Shown one piece after another: positions 18,368 to 26,694 of a stretch of DNA of 54,006 bases. How positions within the stretch are numbered: position 1 is the stretch's first letter; every line of letters starts with the position of its first letter. The notes below the pieces were generated by a model. It had not been told where the DNA came from, made no database searches, and saw nothing but the letters and a program-made list of their open reading frames with translations. Position numbers and translations under genes: made by a program. Source of the stretch: Pimelobacter simplex (GTDB lineage Bacteria > Actinomycetota > Actinomycetes > Propionibacteriales > Nocardioidaceae); contig JADCLI010000041.1 in the NCBI GenBank assembly GCA_016803235.1, positions 1 through 54,006 on the forward strand, given 5' to 3'.

Positions 18368-19275
18368 CCTACGCGATCGTCGTGGCGGTGACCGCGATCC
18401 TGATGGCAACCGTCGTGGTGAGCCTGAACCTCACCGCGGGGTACGCCGGTCAGCCGAACCTCGCCCAGAGCGCCTTCTTCGGGCTGGGCGCCTACTTCGC
18501 CGCCGTCCTGTCGGTCGAGCACGGGACGTCCTTCTGGTCGGTGCTGCCCGTGGCCGCGTTGGTCTCGGGACTCGCCGGCGCCGTTCTCGGGGCGATCAGC
18601 CTGCGGTTGCGCGAGGACTTCTTCGCGATCACGACCGTCGGCTTGAACTTCGTTGTCGTCGCCCTGTTCAAGAGCGTGGACTTCTTCGGTGGTGCGACCG
18701 GCATCTACGGCTTGCCGCTGCCGACTCTCGGCGGCACGTCGTTCACCAACGACCACTTTCTCGTGCTCTCGCTGGTCCTGCTCGGCCTGGTCGTGCTGAT
18801 CGCCAAGGTCGTGCGCGACAGCTGGTACGGCGGCATGCTGATGGCCATCCGCGAGGACGAGCTCGTGGCGGCATCGCTCGGTGCGCCGGTCGCGCTGTTC
18901 AAGGCGTCCGCCTTCGCCCTGAGCTCGCTCCTGGCGGGCGTCGTCGGTGCGGTCTACGCGTTCTTCATCAGCAGCATCACGCCCGAGACCTTCGGGTTCA
19001 ACCAGTCGGTGCTGCTGTTGTCGATGCTCATCATCGGCGGGATGGGGACCATCCGGGGCGCGATCGTCGGCGCCGTGCTGCTGACGCTCATCCCCGAGCT
19101 GTTCCGGTTCGCCGCGGACTACCGCAACCTCGTCTACGGCGTCTTCCTGGTGCTCGTGCTGCGCTTCCAGCCGCAGGGGCTCGTCGGGGACGACAGCTGG
19201 CTGGCGCGGGGTGCGTCCCGACTGCTCGGCCGCTCCGGTCCCCAATCCCACGCGACCAAGGAGGTGGCCCGATGA
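18364..19275 (+). CDS. livM: Branched-chain-type ABC transporter permease (LivM-like)
   Basis: The 303-residue membrane protein shows LivM features: LNLTAGYAGQPNLAQSAFFGLGAYFAA near the start, AIREDELVAASLGAPVALFKASAFALSSLLAGVVGAVYAF in the middle and GGMGTIRGAIVGAVLLTLIPE near the end. It forms the second half of the importer channel. Its start overlaps the LivH stop and its stop overlaps the LivG start, both by four bases. Confidence 0.92.
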   Translation: MTYAIVVAVTAILMATVVVSLNLTAGYAGQPNLAQSAFFGLGAYFAAVLSVEHGTSFWSVLPVAALVSGLAGAVLGAISLRLREDFFAITTVGLNFVVVALFKSVDFFGGATGIYGLPLPTLGGTSFTNDHFLVLSLVLLGLVVLIAKVVRDSWYGGMLMAIREDELVAASLGAPVALFKASAFALSSLLAGVVGAVYAFFISSITPETFGFNQSVLLLSMLIIGGMGTIRGAIVGAVLLTLIPELFRFAADYRNLVYGVFLVLVLRFQPQGLVGDDSWLARGASRLLGRSGPQSHATKEVAR

Positions 19276-20093
19276 CCGCGGGTGCCCGCGACGTACCCCT
19301 CGCTGAGGTGCGGGGGATCGGTGTCCGCTTCGGCGGGCTCCAGGCGCTCGACAACGTGTCCTTCTCGGTCCGGCCCGGCGAGTTCGTGTCGGTCATCGGA
19401 CCCAATGGGGCCGGCAAGTCGACCTTGTTCAACGTCATCTCGGGGGTTCAGCGACCCACGTCGGGCTCCGTGCTCTTCGACGGCGAGCCGGTCCGCCGGT
19501 TCCGCCCCGACCTGATCCATGCCCGCGGGGTCGGGCGGAGCTTCCAGGTCGCGCGGCCGGTCGGCTCCCTCACGGTGCGCGACAACGTGCTCCTGGGCGC
19601 CGGAGGCCACCGGCTGCGAGGCGTGCTCAGCAGCCTGCGGCCCCGGAGCAGGGACCGGGCGCTGCAGCACCGGGTCGACGAGCTCCTCGAGCTGGCCGGT
19701 CTGACGGCCGTGGCCCACCGTCCCGCCAGCGAGATCAGCCCCGGTGACCTGCGGCGCATGGAGATCGCCCGGGCGCTGGGAGACGAGCCCCGGCTGGTGC
19801 TGCTCGACGAGCCCGCTGCCGGGGTCGGGTCTGACGGCCTGACACCGCTCGCCGAGCTCCTGGGCAGGATCCGGGATCGCGGCGTCGCCGTGCTCCTGGT
19901 CGAGCACTACGTCGGTCTCGCGCTGTCCCTCTCGGACCGGGCGGTGGTGCTCAACCGCGGCCGCCTGCTGGCTGTCGGCGAGCCCGACGAGATCCGAGGG
20001 AACCAGGCCGTCATCGAGGCCTACCTCGGGACGAAGCGATCCCGGGGCGAGGGCGTCGCGCAGCACACGACAGGAAGCGAGGGCGAGCAATGA
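19272..20093 (+). CDS. livG: ABC transporter ATPase (LivG-like) with altered signature
   Basis: The 273-residue ATPase has Walker A GPNGAGKST, Walker B LVLLDEP followed by AAGVG, and an H-loop His in LLVEHYVGL. The signature loop reads SEISPGDLRRMEIARAL instead of the usual LSYG-Q-RRLEIA of LivG. The conserved Ser and Gly remain, but the aromatic residue and the Gln are replaced by Pro and Asp. It should energise the importer, though this deviation may affect activity. It is coupled by four-base overlaps to both neighbours. Confidence 0.9.
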   Translation: MTAGARDVPLAEVRGIGVRFGGLQALDNVSFSVRPGEFVSVIGPNGAGKSTLFNVISGVQRPTSGSVLFDGEPVRRFRPDLIHARGVGRSFQVARPVGSLTVRDNVLLGAGGHRLRGVLSSLRPRSRDRALQHRVDELLELAGLTAVAHRPASEISPGDLRRMEIARALGDEPRLVLLDEPAAGVGSDGLTPLAELLGRIRDRGVAVLLVEHYVGLALSLSDRAVVLNRGRLLAVGEPDEIRGNQAVIEAYLGTKRSRGEGVAQHTTGSEGEQ

Positions 20094-20797
20094 GCCTGCT
20101 GACCATCGAGGACGCACGTGCCGGGTACGGGCGAACTCCCGTGCTGCACGGCGTGAGCCTGAGTGTCGAGCCCGGGGAGTTCGTCGTCGTGCTCGGTTCG
20201 AACGGAGCGGGCAAGTCGACGCTCATGCAGGTGGTGATGGGGCTGGTGCCGCTCACCGGCGGCAACCTCATGCTCCGCGGTGTCGACCTCGTTTCCCTCC
20301 CCGTCCACGCCCGGGTCCGGCACCGCGTCGCCTACGTGCCGGAGGGACGGCGGGTGTTCCCGGCGTTGACGGTCGAGGAGAACCTGGTGAGTGCGTGGCG
20401 TCCGCCGGGACGTGACCAGGCGGAATCCCTGGACCGGCAGTACGCGACCTTCGACCGGCTGCGGGAACGGCGCGACCAGCTTGCCGGCACCCTGTCCGGA
20501 GGGGAGCAGCAGATGCTCGCCCTGGCCCGCGCGCTGATCAGCGAGCCCGAGCTGCTCGTCGCGGACGAGATCTCGCTGGGCCTCGCCCCGATGGTCGTGG
20601 AGGAGCTCTTCGAGGTGTTCGCCCGGCTCAATCAGACGGGCACGGCGATCCTGCTGGCCGAGCAGAGTGCCGTCCTCGCCCTGGAGTTCGCCCGGACGGC
20701 CTACGTCATGGAGACCGGGCGGATCACGCTCTCCGGCGCGGCGGCGGACCTCGCGGACGACCCGCGGGTGGCGGATGCGTACCTGCGGATGAGCTGA
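20090..20797 (+). CDS. livF: ABC transporter ATPase (LivF-like)
   Basis: The 235-residue second ATPase of the importer has Walker A GSNGAGKST, a canonical signature LSGGEQQMLALARAL and Walker B ELLVADEISLGLAPMV. YVPEGRRVFPALTVEENL is typical of LivF. Its normal signature contrasts with the altered one in the LivG-like partner. It is the last gene of the operon; a strong hairpin follows at 20808-20847. Confidence 0.93.
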   Translation: MSLLTIEDARAGYGRTPVLHGVSLSVEPGEFVVVLGSNGAGKSTLMQVVMGLVPLTGGNLMLRGVDLVSLPVHARVRHRVAYVPEGRRVFPALTVEENLVSAWRPPGRDQAESLDRQYATFDRLRERRDQLAGTLSGGEQQMLALARALISEPELLVADEISLGLAPMVVEELFEVFARLNQTGTAILLAEQSAVLALEFARTAYVMETGRITLSGAAADLADDPRVADAYLRMS

Positions 20798-20807
20798 TTC
20801 CCCGGCA

Positions 20808-20847
20808 GCGTCAGCGCGGGCCGAGCGTGGTCGGCCCGCGCTGACGC
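20808..20847. terminator. Strong hairpin terminator between convergent genes
   Basis: Arms of 17 bp (20808-20824 and 20831-20847) are exact complements around a 6-base loop. Flanking CCCCGG and CCGGGG can extend the stem. It lies between the end of the importer operon and the end of the convergent MarR gene, so it may end transcription from both sides. Confidence 0.85.
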
Positions 20848-20861
20848 GTTCCCGGGGCTGC

Positions 20862-21359
20862 TCACGGTGGCGGCGGTGCGCTCTCCTGCTGGGCCACCTC
20901 GTCGGCCAGCCGCCCCGCGGCGGCGGTGGCGCCGGCGAGCCAGCGCTCGACCACGGCCACCTCGTCGTCGTCGAGCCCGGCCAACGACGCCCGGAGCGCG
21001 TCGGCCAGTGGGCCGAAGAAGCCGCCGGCGACCTGCCGGGCGGTGTCGGTGAGGGCGAGCAGGTGACGGCGGCCGTCGGCCGGGTCGGGGACGCGGGCGA
21101 CGTGCCCGCTCGCCTCCAGGCGGCGCAGCAGCGCCGACGTGGCCGGCGGGCTCAGGTCGATCGACTCGGCGAGCAGGCTCGGGGTCATGACCTGCCCGCG
21201 CAACGAGGCCTGGTGGAGGTGTGCGAGCGCGTCGACGTCGGTGGGGTGGAGGGCGTGGCGGTGGGCGAACAGGTGTGAGAAACGGGTGAGCTCGTAGGAG
21301 AGCTGCTGGACCAGCACGGGGACCCGGGTGCCGGCTGGGTGGTCACCGGTCAGGGGCAT
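20862..21359 (-). CDS. MarR-family transcriptional regulator
   Basis: The 165-residue protein carries a MarR winged helix: LLAESIDLSPPATSALLRRLEASGHVARVPDPADGRRHLLALTDTA contains the recognition helix and the basic wing with the DxRxx motif. Flanking helices would form the dimer interface. The start at 21359 is preferred over the Met two codons upstream because GGAAGGA lies about eight bases before it. The gene is divergent from the MMPL exporter, with a palindrome covering both starts, so it probably represses the exporter and itself. Confidence 0.9.
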   Translation of the reverse strand: MPLTGDHPAGTRVPVLVQQLSYELTRFSHLFAHRHALHPTDVDALAHLHQASLRGQVMTPSLLAESIDLSPPATSALLRRLEASGHVARVPDPADGRRHLLALTDTARQVAGGFFGPLADALRASLAGLDDDEVAVVERWLAGATAAAGRLADEVAQQESAPPPP

Positions 21360-21369
21360 GTGCATATCC

Positions 21370-21382
21370 TTCCATCATGGAA
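21370..21382. promoter_or_regulatory. MarR-type operator TTCCAT-C-ATGGAA
   Basis: This perfect 6-bp-arm palindrome lies in the 17-bp space between the divergent marR-type (start 21359) and MMPL (start 21377) genes. It contains the ATG of the MMPL gene and overlaps the ribosome-binding site of the regulator gene. The position suggests that one bound dimer blocks both genes. Confidence 0.7.
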
Positions 21383-23413
21383 CTATCTCCGGCGGGTGCT
21401 CGCCTGCTGCCGATTCTCCGTCCCCGGATCGCGTGGATCCTCCCCGCCCTCTACCTGCTCGTCGGGAGCGCCCTGATCGGGGTGGTCGGCACGGCGCCCG
21501 TGGACCGGTCCGCGACCGACCAGCTGCCCGACGGGTACGACGCCACCGAGGTGGTGCGGCTGCTGGACGAGTTCCCGTCCGGGGACGACCAGGTGGCCCT
21601 GGTGCTGTTCTCCGCGGACCGCCCGCTGGCCGCGGCCGACCGCCAGACGCTGGAGACGGTCTTCGCGCAGGCCGCCGGCGGCGCGGCCCCGGCGCCGCTG
21701 CAGGTCGCGGAGGACGGCACCGCGCTGGTCGGTGTGCTGCCGATGCCCAGCACCGACGCGGCGGAGCTGGCCGACGACGTCGAGGAGCTGCGGGCCGCCG
21801 TGCGGGACGGGTTGCCGGACGGCGTCCATGCCGAGGTCACCGGGCCGGCGGCCATCCAGGGTGACCTCGCCCGCGTCTTCGAGGGTGCCGACGTCACCCT
21901 GCTCGTGGTGACCGCCTCGGTCGTGGCGTTGCTGCTGATCGTGACCTACCGCTCGCCGGTGCTGGGGCTGGTGCCGCTGGTCGTCGTCGGCGTCGCCGAC
22001 CGCCTCGCCGCCGTCGCGGCCACCCACGCCCTCACCGGGCTCGGCGTCGCCTTCGACCAGTCCACGACGGGCATCCTGTCCGTCCTCGTGTTCGGCGCCG
22101 GCACGGACTACGCGCTGCTCCTCATCTCCCGCTACCGCGACGAGCTGCACCGCACGCCGAGCCGGTCCGAGGCCATGGTGCGCGCGTGGCAGCGCACGAG
22201 CGAGGCGGTGCTCGCGAGCGCGGCGACGGTCGTCGTCGCCCTGCTGGTGCTCCTGCTCTCCGCCTTCCCGACGACCCGCGGGCTCGGCCTGGCCTGCGCG
22301 ATCGGCGTCGTCGTCGCCGCGCTCGCCGTGCTCGTGGTGCTGCCGCTGGCGCTGGCCGTCTTCCCGCGGGGCATCTTCTGGCCGCGCCGGCCCGAGGTCG
22401 GCCAGCCGACCGCGTCGGAGGGGCGGACGGTGTGGCGCCGGATCGGCGACGCCGTGGCTCGCCGGCCGCTGCTCGCCGCAGCGGCGGGCGTCGTACTGCT
22501 GGCAGTGCTGGCCAGCGGCATCCTCGGCATCCGCAGCGGGCTCTCGGAGGCCGACCAGTTCATCGAGACCCCGGAGTCCATCGCCGCCGCCACCCGGCTG
22601 GCCGAGTCCTTCCCGGCCGGGAGTGCCGACCCCGCGGTCGTGCTGACCACCGGGAACGTCGAGGAGGTGCTGGCGGCGATCGAGTCGGCCGACGGCGTGG
22701 CCTCGGCGCGGCCGGTGGGCGAGCACGACGGCCGCACCCGCATCGACGTCGTGCTCGACCACGCCCCCGGCACCCCCCTGGCGCGGGAGGACGTCGCCTC
22801 GCTGCGGTCCGCGCTGGCCGAGGTCCCCGGCACCCTGGTCGGAGGCGCGGACGCCGAGGACGTCGACTCGGACGCCGCCACCCGGGCCGACCGGGTGCTG
22901 GTGCTGCCCCTCATCCTGGTCGTGGTGCTGCTGGCGCTCGGCCTGCTGCTGCGCTCGCTCGTCGCACCGATCGTCCTGGTCCTCACGGTCGTCGCCACCT
23001 ACCTGGCCGCCCTCGGTGCCGGGTGGGTGCTCAGCAGCACGGTGTTCGGCTTCGACCGGCTCGACGTCGGCGTACCGCTGCAGGCGTTCCTGTTCCTGGT
23101 CGCGCTCGGCGTCGACTACAACATCTTCCTGGTGGCGCGCGCCGCGGAGGAGGCCCGGCGGTACGGCGCCCGCGAGGGGATGCTCCGTGCCCTCGCCTCC
23201 ACCGGTGGTGTGATCACCAGCGCGGGCGTGCTGCTGGCCGCGGTGTTCGCGGTCCTCGGCGTGCTGCCGCTCGTCGTGCTCGCGCAGCTCGGCATCGTCA
23301 TCTGCATCGGCGTCCTGCTCGACACGCTGCTGGTCCGCACGGTCCTGGTGCCGGCCATCGCGCTGCGGATGGGCGACCGGTTCTGGTGGCCGCGGCGGGT
23401 CACGCGCGGGTGA
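21377..23413 (+). CDS. MMPL-family (RND-type) membrane exporter
   Basis: The 678-residue protein has the MMPL layout: one N-terminal membrane helix, an extracytoplasmic domain (about residues 40-160), a block of five or six helices (VTLLVVTASVVALLLIVTYR onward, with FGAGTDYALLLISRYRDEL), a second external domain (about 390-500) and a final helix block with VALGVDYNIFLVARAAEEARR. The Asp-Tyr pairs in FGAGTDY and LGVDYN are typical proton-relay positions. It probably exports a lipid or drug. It is controlled by the adjacent MarR regulator, by position. Confidence 0.9.
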   Translation: MELSPAGARLLPILRPRIAWILPALYLLVGSALIGVVGTAPVDRSATDQLPDGYDATEVVRLLDEFPSGDDQVALVLFSADRPLAAADRQTLETVFAQAAGGAAPAPLQVAEDGTALVGVLPMPSTDAAELADDVEELRAAVRDGLPDGVHAEVTGPAAIQGDLARVFEGADVTLLVVTASVVALLLIVTYRSPVLGLVPLVVVGVADRLAAVAATHALTGLGVAFDQSTTGILSVLVFGAGTDYALLLISRYRDELHRTPSRSEAMVRAWQRTSEAVLASAATVVVALLVLLLSAFPTTRGLGLACAIGVVVAALAVLVVLPLALAVFPRGIFWPRRPEVGQPTASEGRTVWRRIGDAVARRPLLAAAAGVVLLAVLASGILGIRSGLSEADQFIETPESIAAATRLAESFPAGSADPAVVLTTGNVEEVLAAIESADGVASARPVGEHDGRTRIDVVLDHAPGTPLAREDVASLRSALAEVPGTLVGGADAEDVDSDAATRADRVLVLPLILVVVLLALGLLLRSLVAPIVLVLTVVATYLAALGAGWVLSSTVFGFDRLDVGVPLQAFLFLVALGVDYNIFLVARAAEEARRYGAREGMLRALASTGGVITSAGVLLAAVFAVLGVLPLVVLAQLGIVICIGVLLDTLLVRTVLVPAIALRMGDRFWWPRRVTRG

Positions 23414-23474
23414 GCGGACCGTTCGCAGACCAGCTCCGGCCGACGGCCGAGTGCCGCCCTCGACGACCGGCGGG

Positions 23475-24353
23475 TCAGCCGAGCTCGCCGAGGACGGCGG
23501 GCACCTCGCCGGGCAGCTCCCGCGCGAGGTAGCCCACCGGGCCGACGGCTGCGGCGAGCCGCTCACCACAGCGGGCGTGGACGTACGCCGCCCAGAGCGC
23601 GGCCACCAGCGGCTCGGCGCCCCGTGCGAGCAGGCCGGCGAGAATGCCGGCGTGCACGTCCCCGGAGCCGGACGCGGCGAGACCGGGTCCGCCGCCCTCG
23701 ACCACCCAGGCCTCGCCCGCCGGGGTGACGACGTGCTTGACCTGTCCGCCGCACACGACCACGACCCGGCACCGTCGCGCGACCTCCGCGGCGACCGCGA
23801 CGGCGTCCTGCTCGACGGCGGACAGGGAGGTCCCGGCGGTGCGCGCCAGCTCGCCGGGGTTCACCGAGAGCACGGCGCGGCCCTCTCGTCGGTGCAGGCC
23901 GTCGGGACGGGCGGTGAGGTACGCCGAGGCGACACCGTCGAGCACGACGGCGCCCGCGACGTGGGGGACCAGCTCCGCCACCAGTGCTCGCGCGTGGCCG
24001 GCGTCGACCAGGCCGGGACCCACCAGGCTGGCGTCCACCCGCCCGCACTCGCGGCAGGCCGGGTCGAGGCGGGTGAGGTCGACGTGCCCGCCGGCGTTCG
24101 CGGCCAGCGGCAGGTGCGCCGCCTCGGGGACCAGGGCGCCCAGCCCGGCGAGGACCGGCGCGATCGTCGCGAGCGCCACCTTGCCCGCGCCGGCCCGCAG
24201 CGCCGCCTCGCCCGCCAGACGGACCGCGCCGGGGGAGCGGAGGGACCCGCCGACGACCAGCAGCCGACCGTTCGCGTCCTTGTCCTCACCCGGGGGCGGC
24301 ACGGGGAGCTCGCGGAGCACGGCGGGTGTGACCGCGCGGGGATCAGTGGGCAT
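23475..24353 (-). CDS. nnrD: ADP-dependent NAD(P)H-hydrate dehydratase
   Basis: The 292-residue ribokinase-like enzyme repairs hydrated NAD(P)H. Visible are GRLLVVGGSLRSPGAVRLAGEAALRAGAGKVALAT near the start, the substrate and nucleotide region NPGELAR, and the C-terminal anion-hole motif ASGSGDVHAGILAGLLARG. The usual family motif is GTGDVLAG, so His replaces Leu and Ser replaces Thr. The NnrE epimerase domain is absent, so this is the stand-alone dehydratase form. Its start overlaps the end of the histidine phosphatase gene by 11 bases, suggesting an operon. Confidence 0.85.
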   Translation of the reverse strand: MPTDPRAVTPAVLRELPVPPPGEDKDANGRLLVVGGSLRSPGAVRLAGEAALRAGAGKVALATIAPVLAGLGALVPEAAHLPLAANAGGHVDLTRLDPACRECGRVDASLVGPGLVDAGHARALVAELVPHVAGAVVLDGVASAYLTARPDGLHRREGRAVLSVNPGELARTAGTSLSAVEQDAVAVAAEVARRCRVVVVCGGQVKHVVTPAGEAWVVEGGGPGLAASGSGDVHAGILAGLLARGAEPLVAALWAAYVHARCGERLAAAVGPVGYLARELPGEVPAVLGELG

Positions 24354-25095
24354 CGGCGCTCCTCGCCGTCGCGGGCGGCTCGCGGGTGAGCGGCGCCGAC
24401 GAGCGGTCCACCGCGGCGGTGTCGGCGAAGGACACCAACGACATCTGGGGCCCGGAGCGGTGGTAGGTCGTCACCGAGGCGTTGGGTATCCGGACCCGGC
24501 GGTCCAGGTCGAGAAGGCTCACCTCGTCGAGGCCCTCGAGGACCAGGCGGAAGGACATGATCACCGCCTGGTGCGTGAAGAGCCACACGCGGTCGCCGTC
24601 GTACCCGCGCTCGAGGTCGTGGAGCAGGCTGCGCACTCTCAGCGCGACGTCGGCCCAGCTCTCCCCGCTGGGCGGCTGGTAGTAGAACTTGCCCAGGTGC
24701 TGGCGGCGGGCCGCCTCCTGCGGGTGGCGGGCTCGGATGCCCGCACCGGTGAGGCGGTCGAGAACGCCGAGGTCACGCTCCCGCAGCCGCTCGTCGTGCT
24801 CGACGGCGACGCCCAGCCCGTCCAGGGCCAGCTGCGCGGTGTCCGCCGCCCGCCGGTAGGGCGAGGCGACCACGACCGTCGGAGGCTCGGGTCCCTCGGC
24901 GGACCCGAGCCAGTCACGCAGCGCCCGGGCCTGGTGACGACCCGCCTCCGTGAGCGGGACGTCGGCGTCGCGCTCCTTGAGCTCGAGGACCTCTGCTCCC
25001 GCCGAGCGGGCGGCGGCGTCGGCCCGGTTGCCCAGGCTCTCCCCGTGCCGCACCAGCACGAGTGCGCCCGGGCCCTGCTGCCACCTCGGTCGCAT
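24343..25095 (-). CDS. Histidine phosphatase family protein
   Basis: The 250-residue protein has the phosphoglycerate-mutase-like LVRHGES motif with the phosphorylated His at residue 17. Further features are LTEAGRHQARALRDWL, VVASPYRRAADTA, the Glu region LRERDLGVLD, and FTHQAVIMSFRLVLEG with the second His. The PPSGESWADVALRVRSLLHDL segment is typical of actinobacterial family members. The start at 25095 is supported by GAGGAGG just upstream. Substrate unknown. It overlaps nnrD. Confidence 0.88.
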   Translation of the reverse strand: MRPRWQQGPGALVLVRHGESLGNRADAAARSAGAEVLELKERDADVPLTEAGRHQARALRDWLGSAEGPEPPTVVVASPYRRAADTAQLALDGLGVAVEHDERLRERDLGVLDRLTGAGIRARHPQEAARRQHLGKFYYQPPSGESWADVALRVRSLLHDLERGYDGDRVWLFTHQAVIMSFRLVLEGLDEVSLLDLDRRVRIPNASVTTYHRSGPQMSLVSFADTAAVDRSSAPLTREPPATARSADAH

Positions 25096-25189
25096 CGCGC
25101 CTCCTCGCCTCGGACTGGGCGATACCCCGGGCGCTCGCCCGCAGTCCGGGAGCACGGTCGCGGTGCGCGAGCCGACCGGAGAAGCCGAA

Positions 25190-25218
25190 CACCCCCGCCG
25201 GGTGACCCGGCGGGGGTG
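25190..25218 (-). terminator. Hairpin terminator downstream of tRNA-Phe
   Basis: The arms CACCCCCGCCGGGT and ACCCGGCGGGGGTG are exact 14-bp complements around one base. The site lies 28 bp past the tRNA-Phe 3' end in its direction of transcription and ahead of the histidine phosphatase gene. On the minus strand a short TT follows. Confidence 0.7.
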
Positions 25219-25246
25219 TCGCGCAGGTCGGGGACCTGCTGCTCGG

Positions 25247-25320
25247 TGGGCAGGGGCGGGGTCGAACCGCCGACCTATCACTTTTCAGGCGATCGCTCGT
25301 ACCAACTGAGCTACCTGCCC
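25247..25320 (-). tRNA. tRNA-Phe (GAA)
   Basis: The 74-nt cloverleaf folds fully: acceptor GGGCAGG/CCTGCCC, D-arm GCTC/GAGC, anticodon stem ATCGC/GTGAT around loop CTGAAAA (anticodon GAA), T-arm GGCGG/CCGCC with TTCGACC loop, discriminator A. The 3' CCA is not encoded. Confidence 0.95.
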
Positions 25321-25404
25321 AAGCAGTCGCCTACCTTACCGGAGGGTGTGCTGAGGAACGAAAGCGGCGTGCACTTCGGGACGCCCGCCACCTAGCCTGA
25401 CCGC

Positions 25405-25902
25405 GTGCTGACCCTCTCGGACGTCGTACTCCGCCCCCTCAGGGTCGACGACGGCCCGGCCATGGCGCGCCTGCACGTCGCCGTCTGGGAGGAGGCCTAC
25501 ACCGGCTTGGTCCCCGACGCGATCCTCGCCCAGCGCCGTGCCGGGCTCCACGACCGGGCCGAGCACTGGCGCCGCGCGGCGCAGACCTCACCTGCCGCCA
25601 CGACGGTCGCCGTCCACGACGGCGAGTTGGTCGGCTTCGTCTCGGTCGGCCCCGGTCGCGACGACGACCTCGACCTCGCCGAGGAGCTGTGGGCGCTCTA
25701 CGCCCGCGCCGCCTGGTGGGGACACGGACTCGGGCACCGGATGCTCGCCGCGACGCTCGCGGACCGGCCGGCGTACCTGTGGGCGCTCGGCGGCAACGAC
25801 CGTGCACTCGCCTTCTACCGCCGCCAGGGGTTCGTGCCGGACGGCGTCGAGCGCCACGAGCCCGAGGGGCGCGAGGTCCGGCTGGTGCGTCGCTCTCGAT
25901 GA
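25405..25902 (+). CDS. GNAT-family N-acetyltransferase
   Basis: The 165-residue protein shows the GNAT core: VLRPLRVDDGPAMARLHVAVWEEAYTGLVPD at the start, AVHDGELVGFVSVGP (beta-4), LYARAAWWGHGLGHRMLAATLAD (acetyl-CoA loop), and NDRALAFYRRQGFVPDG typical of the C-terminal region. It starts with GTG. The acceptor substrate is unknown. It lies between a minus-strand tRNA-Phe and plus-strand tRNA-Glu. Confidence 0.87.
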   Translation: MLTLSDVVLRPLRVDDGPAMARLHVAVWEEAYTGLVPDAILAQRRAGLHDRAEHWRRAAQTSPAATTVAVHDGELVGFVSVGPGRDDDLDLAEELWALYARAAWWGHGLGHRMLAATLADRPAYLWALGGNDRALAFYRRQGFVPDGVERHEPEGREVRLVRRSR

Positions 25903-25964
25903 GCGGGTGCGGCGCCGCGGGCACTATGCTGGCCGGCGCTGCGGAGGCTCGTCCTCCACGGTGG

Positions 25965-26037
25965 GCCCCCATCGTCTAGCGGCCTAGGACACCGCCCTTT
26001 CACGGCGGGTACGCCGGTTCGAATCCGGTTGGGGGTG
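25965..26037 (+). tRNA. tRNA-Glu (TTC)
   Basis: The 73-nt cloverleaf has acceptor GCCCCCA/TGGGGGT (first pair G-U), anticodon stem CCGCC/GGCGG around loop CTTTCAC (anticodon TTC), T-arm GCCGG/CCGGT-type stem with TTCGAAT loop, and discriminator G. The 3' CCA is not encoded. Confidence 0.95.
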
Positions 26038-26135
26038 CGGCTCGTTCGGCCGAGGTGGCTCCCGATTGGGACTGCTGGAGGAGGATGGGTTAGAGTTCCA
26101 ACCGCTTCACCACGCGAGAGCGGAGTGAGCGAGAT

Positions 26136-26212
26136 GGCCCTGTAGCGCAGTTGGTTAGCGCGCCGCCCTGTCACGGCGGAGGTCGCGAGTTCGAGTCTCG
26201 TCAGGGTCGCCA
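26136..26212 (+). tRNA. tRNA-Asp (GTC) with encoded CCA
   Basis: The cloverleaf has acceptor GGCCCTG/CAGGGTC, anticodon stem CCGCC/GGCGG around loop CTGTCAC (anticodon GTC), a TTCGAGT T-loop and discriminator G at 26209. CCA follows at 26210-26212 and appears encoded, unlike the neighbouring tRNA-Glu and tRNA-Phe. Confidence 0.95.
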
Positions 26213-26228
26213 GTCTCAGGCGGCTTGT

Positions 26229-26247
26229 GTCTGCGGAAAGCGCAGAC
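26229..26247 (+). terminator. Small hairpin after tRNA-Asp
   Basis: Arms GTCTGCG and CGCAGAC surround a GAAAG loop, with outer AGGCG/CGCCT able to extend the stem. It lies 17 bp after the tRNA-Asp 3' end and is probably its terminator or a processing signal. Confidence 0.55.
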
Positions 26248-26325
26248 CAGGTCGCCTGGTGTGCTTGTGGCGGCCTCCGGCCGTAACGGGGCCAACCCGC
26301 GCCCGGCTGGGTGCCGTCCCTCACA

Positions 26326-26691
26326 ATGAGTCCTGTGCCCGTCGAGATGAGCCCCGAGGACTTCGACGCCCTCGTCGACCGTGCGCTCGACGACATCCCC
26401 GAGGAGCTGGCCCGGCTCGTGCACAACGTGGTGGTGCTCGTCGAGGACGAGCCCCCGGCGGGCGAGCCCGACGACCTCCTCGGCCTGTACGACGGCGTGG
26501 CGCTCACCGAGCGCGGCGGCGGCCTGGAGCCGCAGCTGCCGGACCGGATCTTCCTGTTCCGCGGCCCGCTGCTCGACATGTGCGACGACGAGGAGGACCT
26601 GGCCGACGAGGTCCGGATCACCGTCGTCCACGAGGTCGCCCACCACTTCGGCATCGACGACGCCCGCCTGCACGACCTCGGCTACGCCTGA
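26326..26691 (+). CDS. Metallopeptidase family protein (Zincin_1-like)
   Basis: The 121-residue protein belongs to the small zincin-like family widespread in actinobacteria. The zinc motif HEVAHHFGIDD (HExxH from residue 102) lies near the C-terminus, and the N-terminus reads SPEDFDALVDRALDDIPEELARLVHNVVVLVEDEPP. Family structures show a minimal metzincin-like core; the physiological substrate is unknown. The ATG at 26326 is preferred, but a GTG at 26311 or a Met at residue 8 are possible. Confidence 0.88.
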   Translation: MSPVPVEMSPEDFDALVDRALDDIPEELARLVHNVVVLVEDEPPAGEPDDLLGLYDGVALTERGGGLEPQLPDRIFLFRGPLLDMCDDEEDLADEVRITVVHEVAHHFGIDDARLHDLGYA

Positions 26692-26694
26692 GCC

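Noticed and set aside
25965..26212. Integration of a mobile element at the tRNA-Glu/tRNA-Asp genes
   Set aside because: No integrase, direct repeat of a tRNA 3' end or composition change is visible around them.
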